Shown: one piece after another, positions 17,436-23,171 of the stretch | Numbering within the stretch: position 1 is the first letter of the stretch | Layout: the number at the start of each line of letters is the position of its first letter | NCBI RefSeq assembly: GCF_022763345.1 | Contig: NZ_JALEGS010000079.1 | Coordinates: forward strand, 1-46,647 | Direction: 5' to 3' | DNA from: Phaeodactylibacter sp. | Lineage (GTDB): Bacteria > Bacteroidota > Bacteroidia > Chitinophagales > Saprospiraceae | DNA: 46,647 bases | Notes under the pieces: model-generated | The model's input: the letters and a program-made list of their open reading frames with translations, nothing else | What the model was told of the DNA's origin: nothing | Databases searched by the model: none | Made by a program: the position numbers and the translations under genes

Positions 17436-19121
17436 CTATAGTTGATCGGTGACACAGCCTTCGCTGGCTGAAGTGACCGTTTTGGCGTACTTACGTAAAA
17501 TACCGGTGGTAGCCCGCAGCGGTGGTTCCTGCCATCCGGACCGGCGTTTTTCAATTTCAGCTTCGGTAAGGTCCGCTTTGAGCGTGTTGTTGACCGCATC
17601 AATAATTATGGTATCGCCATCCTGCAGCAGCCCGATGAGGCCGCCGGCTTGAGCTTCGGGCGTGATGTGGCCTACTACAAAGCCGTGGGTGCCTCCGGAG
17701 AACCGGCCATCGGTAATCAGGGCGACTTCTTTGCCCAGCCCTTCGCCCATAATGGCAGAGGTAGGCTTTAGCATTTCGGGCATGCCCGGAGCGCCTTTGG
17801 GGCCACAGTAGCGGATGACCACCACATCGCCGGCTTCAATTTTATGGTTGCTGATGGCTTCGTTGGCTTCCACCTCGCTGTTGAAGACCTTGGCTGTACC
17901 TTTAAAGTATTCGCCTTCCTTGCCGGTGATTTTGGCGACAGCGCCTTGTTCTGCCAGGTTGCCGTAGAGGATGCGGATATGCCCCGTAGGCTTGATGGGC
18001 TTGGATATCGGGCGGATTACATCCTGCCCTTCTTTTAGCCCCACGATACTACTCAGGTTTTCTGCAATGGTTTTTCCAGTCACGGTCATACAGTCACCGT
18101 GCAGATACCCTTCTTCCAATAGCAGCTTCATTACGCCTGGAACGCCGCCTACTTCGTAAAGGTCTTGCATGACGTACTTACCGCTTGGCTTCAGGTCGGC
18201 AATAAAGGGCGTACGGTCGCCAATTTTCTGAAAGTCATCAATGGCGAATTCCACTTCGGCAGCCCGGGCAATCGCAATCATGTGCAGCACGGCATTGGTG
18301 GACCCGCCAAGGGCAGTTATAACCGTTACCGCATTCTCAAAAGCCTTTCGGGTCATGATGTCGCGCGGTTTGATGTCCTCGCGCAGCAGATGGTGGATGG
18401 CAGCGCCTACTTTATGGCACTCCGCCTGTTTTTCCATGCTCTCTGCCGGAATACTGGAGTTGAAGGGCAGGCTCATGCCCATGGCTTCAATTGCAGATGC
18501 CATAGTGTTAGCCGTGTACATGCCCCCACAGGCACCTGGCCCAGGGCAGGCGTTCTTAATGACGGCTTTGAAGTCCGTTTCCTCAATCGTTCCGGCAATC
18601 CGCTGTCCGTAAGCTTCGAAGGCTGAGACGATGTCCAGTTTCTGGTCTTTGTGGCAGCCGGGAGCAATGGTTCCGCCATAAACAATCAGCCCGGGGCGGT
18701 TCAATCGGGCGAGCGCCATCATAGCGCCCGGCATATTCTTATCGCATCCCACAACTGGCACGATAGCATCATACCACTGTGCAGAAGCCACCGTTTCAAT
18801 TGAGTCGGCAATAATGTCGCGGGAAGGCAATGAAAACCGCATGCCATCGGTGCCCATAGACATGCCATCGCTTACTCCAATGGTATGGAAAATCAGCCCG
18901 AGCAGCCCCTCAGCCTTTACACCGCCTTTGATTTCAGTAGCGAGGTCGTTGAGGTGCATATTACAAGGGTTGCCTTCCCATCCAGTACTGGCAATGCCCA
19001 CCTGCGCCTTTTTTAGGTCCTCCTCGGTGAGCCCAAGGGCATAGAGCATCGCCTGAGCGGCCGGGCGAGTGTCGTCCTGAGTCAGTTCCCTGCTGTATTT
19101 ATTGATTATTGCCATCTTCAT
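17436..19121 (-). CDS. ilvD: Dihydroxy-acid dehydratase
   Basis: 561 residues, full length. It dehydrates 2,3-dihydroxy-isovalerate or -methylvalerate to the 2-oxo acids. Iron-sulfur and metal ligands are visible in STGWEGNPCNMHLND (C53), VVGCDKNMPGAMM and CPGPGACGGMYTANTMAS; the three cysteines indicate a cluster-containing IlvD. C-terminal motifs LITDGRFSGGTHG and VGHITPEA are intact. It starts at ATG 19121; an alternative in-frame ATG lies two codons in. It is the first gene of ilvD-ilvB-ilvN. The leader has a promoter, a terminator-like hairpin and a tiny upstream frame overlapping this start. Confidence 0.96.
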   Translation of the reverse strand: MKMAIINKYSRELTQDDTRPAAQAMLYALGLTEEDLKKAQVGIASTGWEGNPCNMHLNDLATEIKGGVKAEGLLGLIFHTIGVSDGMSMGTDGMRFSLPSRDIIADSIETVASAQWYDAIVPVVGCDKNMPGAMMALARLNRPGLIVYGGTIAPGCHKDQKLDIVSAFEAYGQRIAGTIEETDFKAVIKNACPGPGACGGMYTANTMASAIEAMGMSLPFNSSIPAESMEKQAECHKVGAAIHHLLREDIKPRDIMTRKAFENAVTVITALGGSTNAVLHMIAIARAAEVEFAIDDFQKIGDRTPFIADLKPSGKYVMQDLYEVGGVPGVMKLLLEEGYLHGDCMTVTGKTIAENLSSIVGLKEGQDVIRPISKPIKPTGHIRILYGNLAEQGAVAKITGKEGEYFKGTAKVFNSEVEANEAISNHKIEAGDVVVIRYCGPKGAPGMPEMLKPTSAIMGEGLGKEVALITDGRFSGGTHGFVVGHITPEAQAGGLIGLLQDGDTIIIDAVNNTLKADLTEAEIEKRRSGWQEPPLRATTGILRKYAKTVTSASEGCVTDQL

Positions 19122-19130
19122 TTAGTGCTT

Positions 19131-19176
19131 AAAAAAAACAAGCCAACACGCATCGGCCGGGCCGGGCGGGGCTTGT
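19131..19176 (-). terminator. Terminator-like hairpin in the ilvD leader, possible attenuator
   Basis: On the - strand ACAAGCC (19176-19170) pairs with GGCTTGT (19144-19138) around a very GC-rich loop that can fold further (GGCCGGGCC), followed by a run of seven or eight T (19138-19131). The ilvD ATG is only 10 bases beyond. It lies between the promoter at 19215-19246 and the coding region. A tiny frame MRVGLFFLSTK (19153-19118) begins inside the hairpin and its TGA overlaps the ilvD ATG. Transcription attenuation of the operon is inference. Confidence 0.55.
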
Positions 19177-19214
19177 ATGGATTCTTTGTTATTGGATTTA
19201 ATAGCTAAGGATTT

Positions 19215-19246
19215 CAAATGTAAAGGGGGCAGGGACCATTTGCGAA
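19215..19246 (-). promoter_or_regulatory. Promoter of the ilvDBN operon
   Basis: On the - strand TTCG (19246-19243), a one-mismatch -33 TTTG box, is separated by 20 bases from TACATTTG (19222-19215), a perfect TAnnTTTG -7 box. The spacing is that of Bacteroidota primary-sigma promoters. It would give a leader of roughly 85 bases before ilvD. Confidence 0.65.
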
Positions 19247-19368
19247 TTAAAAACGGTGGAGTGCTACGGTTTGTTAAAGTGATATTTTTAGGTTAAGTAT
19301 TTGTTTATCAGGGTTTTGGGTGGGGCTGGCTTACGAAATTGGGAAGGGGCTCTATATCCGGCGAGAGT

Positions 19369-19632
19369 ACACTGATGACATTGACCTGCCTGATGCCACG
19401 GACCTTGGCAATCCGGTGCTGTCACATAAGCATGCCCCCGCTCGCAATTAGTGGAAATCCACGCAATCAGTCTAATCCGTGTTCCCAACCTCCGCGTAAC
19501 AATAGTACACTAATACCGCTGATCTTGCAATCCATTGCCGCCATACCAGCATGCCCTGCTCATATGCCCCCGCTCGAAATCAGTGTGAATCCGCGCAATC
19601 AGTCTAATCCGTGTTCCCAACCTCCGCGTAAC
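19369..19632. repeat. Two tandem copies of a ~132-bp unit
   Basis: Copies at about 19369-19500 and 19501-19632. The right 69 bases of each (19432-19500 and 19564-19632) are nearly identical, sharing CGCAATCAGTCTAATCCGTG and ending CCTCCGCGTAAC; the left parts are diverged but alignable. The stretch between ilvD and the next gene has no convincing coding frame. It resembles intergenic repeats containing short AATCnGTG-type periodic motifs. Role unknown. Confidence 0.75.
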
Positions 19633-19690
19633 ACCCATACCGCTCATTCACGCACACAATTGTACCTTTGAAGCTTAAAAAACAACTTTT

Positions 19691-20581
19691 ATGCGGATAA
19701 CTTCAATTACATTATTACTGTTCTATAGTTCGCTTTTACTCAGTCAGAATTTTCTGAGCAATAAAAAATTTAAACTACCCAAAGTAGTTACCGAGACATC
19801 TGGTGCTTATTTTGCAGGTGCCGACAGCCTTTGGTGGCTCAATGACAGTGGAAATGCCCCGGAGTTGTACCGGACCGATGGGGGAGGGGCGCTACTGGAA
19901 ACCTATGCCGTGCCTGGCAGCCTCAACCGGGACTGGGAGGACCTCACTGCGGCACCGGACGGGCGTATCTTCATTGGCGACTTTGGCAATAACGCGAACC
20001 GGCGACAGGATTTATGTATCTATATTTTATCGAAAGACGGGCAGGTGGACAGCATCCGGTTTACGTATCCGGATCAGGAGGCTTTCCCACCGCCCAAAGC
20101 AGAGTGGCAGTTCGACATGGAAGGCTTTTTTTACTATCAGGACAGCCTGCATTTGTTCTCAAAGGACAAATCAGAGCAAAGTTTTATTACCAAGCACTAC
20201 AGCCTGCCTGCAAGTCCAGGTATTTACACTGCTAACCTTCGGGGGCAACTGGAATTGCCCAAAAGGGTAGTGACTGCAGCTGCTATTAGTGAAGATGGGC
20301 AAACGGTAGTCCTGTTGACCTATCGGTTCAAGATGTTCCTGGGCTTTTTCCCACTCACCCCCGCAGATTTATTCCTCTTTCGAGATTTTGAAGGAACAGG
20401 CTTCCTAAGCGGGCAAATGCAGCGCAAACGGGGCGCCCGTTGCCTGATGCCCACGCAGTATGAGGCGGTAGACTTCACGGGGCCAAATACCGTTTATATT
20501 GCCTCCGAGCGTACGCCTTTATTCCACCAAAAAGCCAAGCGCCGGAAGCTACCGCTGATCGAAGCGGATGCCCAGCCGTAG
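19691..20581 (+). CDS. Secreted beta-propeller-like protein, unknown function
   Basis: 296 residues with a signal peptide (MRITSITLLLFYSSLLLSQ). The body has strand-rich repeats: LWWLNDSGNAPELYRTD, DWEDLTAAPDGRIFIGDFGN, AAAISEDGQTVVLLTY. The D-W-E-D-L-x-x-x-x-D-G-x-x-x-I-G-D-x-G-N-N motif is common in Bacteroidota SMP-30-like or PE-PGRS-like surface proteins I have seen annotated as hypothetical. There is no T9SS sorting domain and no lipobox, so it is probably periplasmic. Its 3' end overlaps the convergent outer membrane protein gene by 33 bp. Confidence 0.75.
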   Translation: MRITSITLLLFYSSLLLSQNFLSNKKFKLPKVVTETSGAYFAGADSLWWLNDSGNAPELYRTDGGGALLETYAVPGSLNRDWEDLTAAPDGRIFIGDFGNNANRRQDLCIYILSKDGQVDSIRFTYPDQEAFPPPKAEWQFDMEGFFYYQDSLHLFSKDKSEQSFITKHYSLPASPGIYTANLRGQLELPKRVVTAAAISEDGQTVVLLTYRFKMFLGFFPLTPADLFLFRDFEGTGFLSGQMQRKRGARCLMPTQYEAVDFTGPNTVYIASERTPLFHQKAKRRKLPLIEADAQP

Positions 20582-21241
20582 CCCGGCCCAAAACTGTTGG
20601 ATGGCACTTTCGGTTTCGAAGAGCGGATCAGGCTCAGCGGTGATGAATAAGTCATCAAGGCCTGCCCATTCAGAAGGGAAGTAATAGCGGAAGCCAGCCA
20701 TTGGCGTGAGGGTAACGAAATCTGACAGCCCAATATCGAGCCCTGCCCCTACTCCGATACTGAAAGCGAAAGTATCTTCTTCAATATCCACCGCAGCAGA
20801 TTCCCGGGTTTGGATGGTGTGCTGAAAATAGGAAACCCCGGGAGAGGCTTGCAGGAAAAAGCCTTTCTGAAAGAAATCGCCCGATTTAGAGAAGGTGGGG
20901 CAATCGCAGTCCCCCTCCAGGTCAAGCAGGTAAAAGTTCGTGTTCAGGAACAGGCTAAAGGCATTTTGCGTAAACTCATGAGGATCGCCAATAACATCAA
21001 TCGTTTGCTCGGACCTGCCGAAATTGAGCTCCGGCAGTAAATCGATACGTGTCTGCCCCAGCGGTATCCAATAGTCGATACCCATGGCCCAGCCATTGCC
21101 AAGTGGGTTCATTCCCTCTGCGATGGAGGCCGGGTAGCTCCAGTCCGGCGCGTCGTTGAACCGGGCACTGCTGGTTAGCCCCAGCTGAGCGTTCAGTTGG
21201 GAAACAAAAGCCAAAAGGGCAAACAAAAGCAGGGTTCTCAT
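20549..21241 (-). CDS. Outer membrane beta-barrel protein
   Basis: 230 residues with a signal peptide (MRTLLLFALLAFVSQLNAQ). Alternating polar and aromatic strands follow (WAMGIDYWIPLGQTRIDLLPELNFG, FFLQASPGVSYFQHTIQT, FAFSIGVGAGLDIGLSDFVTLTPMAGFRY), ending in a short strand LRLGIRFDQR. This fits the small 8-stranded OmpW/PorT-like barrel class. No known partner is adjacent. The 3' end overlaps the convergent gene by 33 bp. Confidence 0.75.
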   Translation of the reverse strand: MRTLLLFALLAFVSQLNAQLGLTSSARFNDAPDWSYPASIAEGMNPLGNGWAMGIDYWIPLGQTRIDLLPELNFGRSEQTIDVIGDPHEFTQNAFSLFLNTNFYLLDLEGDCDCPTFSKSGDFFQKGFFLQASPGVSYFQHTIQTRESAAVDIEEDTFAFSIGVGAGLDIGLSDFVTLTPMAGFRYYFPSEWAGLDDLFITAEPDPLFETESAIQQFWAGLRLGIRFDQR

Positions 21242-21311
21242 AAAGGTATTTTTATCTAATTAAACGCCCGAGCACAGAAATGTTATGCCAGATGGAATTT
21301 TAAAGATGAAG

Positions 21312-21343
21312 TTTGTGTTTTATTAACTGCTTTCTTATATTTG
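21312..21343 (+). promoter_or_regulatory. Promoter of tRNA-Arg
   Basis: TTTG (21312-21315), 20-base spacer, TATATTTG (21336-21343). This is a near-perfect Bacteroidota primary-sigma promoter, about 38 bases before the tRNA. Confidence 0.85.
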
Positions 21344-21381
21344 CAGCCGCTTCAAAAGGAAGCGATCTAATCTGTAAGGTT

Positions 21382-21453
21382 GGCTCCATAGTACAAGGGA
21401 TAGTATGTAGGTTTCCGGAACCTAAGATCCAGGTTCGAGTCCTGGTGGAGCTA
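21382..21453 (+). tRNA. tRNA-Arg (anticodon CCG)
   Basis: 72 bases fold as a cloverleaf: acceptor GGCTCCA/TGGAGCT (one G-U pair), D stem GTAC/GTAT, anticodon stem TAGGT/ACCTA with loop TTCCGGA (anticodon CCG, codon CGG), T stem CCAGG/CCTGG with loop TTCGAGT. No CCA is encoded. Its 3' end is the integration target of the element that follows: the last 14 bases of the gene plus 3 flanking bases recur at 32518-32534. Confidence 0.95.
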
Positions 21454-21456
21454 CTA
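21440..21456. repeat. attL: 17-bp direct repeat at the tRNA 3' end
   Basis: TCCTGGTGGAGCTACTA, identical to 32518-32534. The copy here keeps tRNA-Arg intact. The two copies bound a segment of about 11.1 kb that carries a tyrosine integrase near the other end, the standard layout of tRNA-targeted integrative elements. Confidence 0.9.
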
Positions 21457-21458
21457 AC

Positions 21459-21498
21459 AAGCCTCTGAATGTATTGATATTCAGGGGCTTATTTTTTT
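21459..21498 (+). terminator. Terminator just inside attL
   Basis: AAGCCTCTGAAT (21459-21470) pairs with ATTCAGGGGCTT (21479-21490) with one T-G pair, followed by ATTTTTTT. It would end the tRNA-Arg transcript after integration. The original terminator has been displaced to 32561-32590. Confidence 0.8.
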
Positions 21499-21510
21499 AC
21501 ACCCTCTATC

Positions 21511-21537
21511 GTTTACAAATCGTTGACAGAAAACCGC
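21511..21537 (+). repeat. Possible integrase arm-type site, left
   Basis: GTTTACAAATCGTTGACAG and following bases match 32371-32397 (GTTTACAAAACGTTTACAG...) at about 22 of 27 positions in the same orientation. Each site lies near one attachment repeat, at 54 and 120 bases. Binding by the integrase N-terminal domain is inference. Confidence 0.5.
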
Positions 21538-21576
21538 TTTTTTTGGGCTTATTCTCTTCAAAAGTTATTTACCCCA

Positions 21577-22437
21577 ATGAAACCAGCCTTAAACAGCAGA
21601 ATAGAACTACTAGGGAAAGCGTTCCCTTTACTCTCAGTCACTTTATTAGCAGTAGCATACCTAAGGATTCATGAGTATTACGGATATTTCAATATCAAAA
21701 TTGAACGCTATATAGATGCTAGTGAAATAGTCTTTGTGTTCTTCCCTTATCTTGTAAATACGCTTTACTACCTGTCTGCTGCTTTATTGATGAACCTCCT
21801 AATATTTTCTATCCTTGAATTTGAATTACCCGAAGATCAGGACGATCAAAAAGAATACCGGCAAAAATCTTTGAAGTATTATTTCAGCTTATTAAGGCTC
21901 GCTAAAATCAAGAGGCTGGGATTTAGGAGGACGATTGGCGTACTAGTAAGGTTAATCAGGACATTAGAAATTGGTGGTCTTTTCTTCCTCATAGGGTTAT
22001 CACTGTTTCTTGATTGGGTTTATCAAGGAGAGTGCATGACCAACCTGCTATCTGATTATTACATTTGGCTAGTTTTCGCCTGGTTCATTTGGATATTCGC
22101 TGTAATCCACAAAAAACAAAAACGATTTCAAACCTTAATTGACTTCACGTCCCTTGCAATTATAATTTTTGTTCTCATTCTTATTACTAATCGTAGGGTA
22201 GACTGCGAAGTAACAGAGCTTTTATCTAATCCATCGAAAGCTTCTTATGAAATCAAGGGCTCAGACTTTGAAATACTAACCGATAGTACTTTATTACTCG
22301 TAGGCATGACAAGGAACTATATTTTCTTATATGAAAAGAATGAAAAAGAGACAAGAATCTTAACTAGGAATGCAGTTGAAATATATGATATCAACAGAAA
22401 ACCTGTTGAAGAAAAACCGCCTGCCAAAAAGAGGTAA
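21577..22437 (+). CDS. Membrane protein of unknown function (element cargo)
   Basis: 286 residues from ATG 21577 (MKPALNSRIELLGKAF); an upstream TTG at 21523 would overlap the possible integrase site. There are about five hydrophobic segments: PLLSVTLLAVAYL, IVFVFFPYLVNTLYYLSAALLMNLL, GLFFLIGLSLFLDWV, WLVFAWFIWIFAVI and AIIIFVLILIT. A C-terminal cytoplasmic domain of about 75 residues (FEILTDSTLLLVGMTRNYIFLY) follows, then a basic proline-rich tail. It is the only + strand gene in the element and sits next to attL, a usual place for cargo. AT-rich relative to the host genes. No family recognised. Confidence 0.75.
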   Translation: MKPALNSRIELLGKAFPLLSVTLLAVAYLRIHEYYGYFNIKIERYIDASEIVFVFFPYLVNTLYYLSAALLMNLLIFSILEFELPEDQDDQKEYRQKSLKYYFSLLRLAKIKRLGFRRTIGVLVRLIRTLEIGGLFFLIGLSLFLDWVYQGECMTNLLSDYYIWLVFAWFIWIFAVIHKKQKRFQTLIDFTSLAIIIFVLILITNRRVDCEVTELLSNPSKASYEIKGSDFEILTDSTLLLVGMTRNYIFLYEKNEKETRILTRNAVEIYDINRKPVEEKPPAKKR

Positions 22438-22503
22438 GATTGAGGTCAAAACCAAATGGCAAGCGGATTAAATGAAAGTCTAAATATACTTCATTTTTGC
22501 AAA

Positions 22504-22875
22504 TCAGGCTTTTTCATTGCTGCCTTCAATTTTATGCTTTCGCTCTGCTGCTTTCAACATCAAAGCTAAATACTGTTCTAGTTCTTCAGGATTCATATAC
22601 TGTAGCTTGTCCGCTTCGCCTCTGTTGTCCTCGATCTTTTGCTCTACTCTTTGCAGCTTTGGTATAGAGTATTCCAGCAAGCGCGAAAAGAAGTTAAGAC
22701 GCTCGACCGGCTTTAGCTTCTTTAGGTCTTTTTCTATCTGCTGCCAATTTTCCTCTATCAGGGCGTTAACCTTCCCTCTCAAATCCCTTAGCTCTTTATT
22801 CTGAATCCCTTTAGGCCTTCCGGCTGGATTTGCGCTTTTCCCTTTCTCAAATCGCCCTCTCGAATCTCTTTTCAT
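22504..22875 (-). CDS. DUF5681 domain protein, possibly small-terminase-like DNA-binding protein
   Basis: 123 residues. The N-terminus carries the DUF5681 signature GRFEKGKSANPAGRPKGIQN (residues about 7-26). The remainder is helical and charged (LRDLRGKVNALIEENWQQIE...LLEYSIPKLQRVEQKIED). Proteins with this start are often found beside phage large terminases or in mobile elements, and are thought to bind DNA. Here no large terminase is adjacent. A role in redirecting packaging, as for satellite TerS proteins, is speculation. It is the last gene of the leftward block. Confidence 0.7.
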   Translation of the reverse strand: MKRDSRGRFEKGKSANPAGRPKGIQNKELRDLRGKVNALIEENWQQIEKDLKKLKPVERLNFFSRLLEYSIPKLQRVEQKIEDNRGEADKLQYMNPEELEQYLALMLKAAERKHKIEGSNEKA

Positions 22876-22960
22876 AGCTTTAATTTACCTGTTTTTACGT
22901 GATATTATCAGGTGAATAAGGAAAGAAGCAATAGAGAAACTGCCTCTCTCCCTTTTGAAT

Positions 22961-23143
22961 CTATTTTTTAAGGAGTTGTGATCTGAGCTTAATACAGTTT
23001 CTTATTTCAGATAAAAAACTCATGTCGCCTACCTTTTGCCCTTTTAGGCTTGCTATATAAGCATCCAGGGCAGCAAGCTCCACTTTGTCTAGCTTCAAAA
23101 TCTCATCCTTAAACTCTCTCTCGAAATCTTTTTTGTTTTGCAT
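22961..23143 (-). CDS. Small helical protein, unknown
   Basis: 60 residues (MQNKKDFEREFKDEILKLDK...), charged and predicted helical, with no membrane segment and so not a filamentous phage coat protein. It lies 28 bp downstream of the large tail-hub-like gene on the same strand. Good codon-like composition and position support it as a real gene; function cannot be given. Confidence 0.5.
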   Translation of the reverse strand: MQNKKDFEREFKDEILKLDKVELAALDAYIASLKGQKVGDMSFLSEIRNCIKLRSQLLKK

Positions 23144-23171
23144 TGTCTATGATTGAGAAATTAGTAAATAC

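Noticed and set aside
19431..19632. CRISPR array
   Set aside because: Only two copies with a diverged rather than unique spacer, unit of 132 bp and no cas genes.
22961..23143. Filamentous phage major coat protein
   Set aside because: Right size, but it has no signal peptide and no transmembrane helix.
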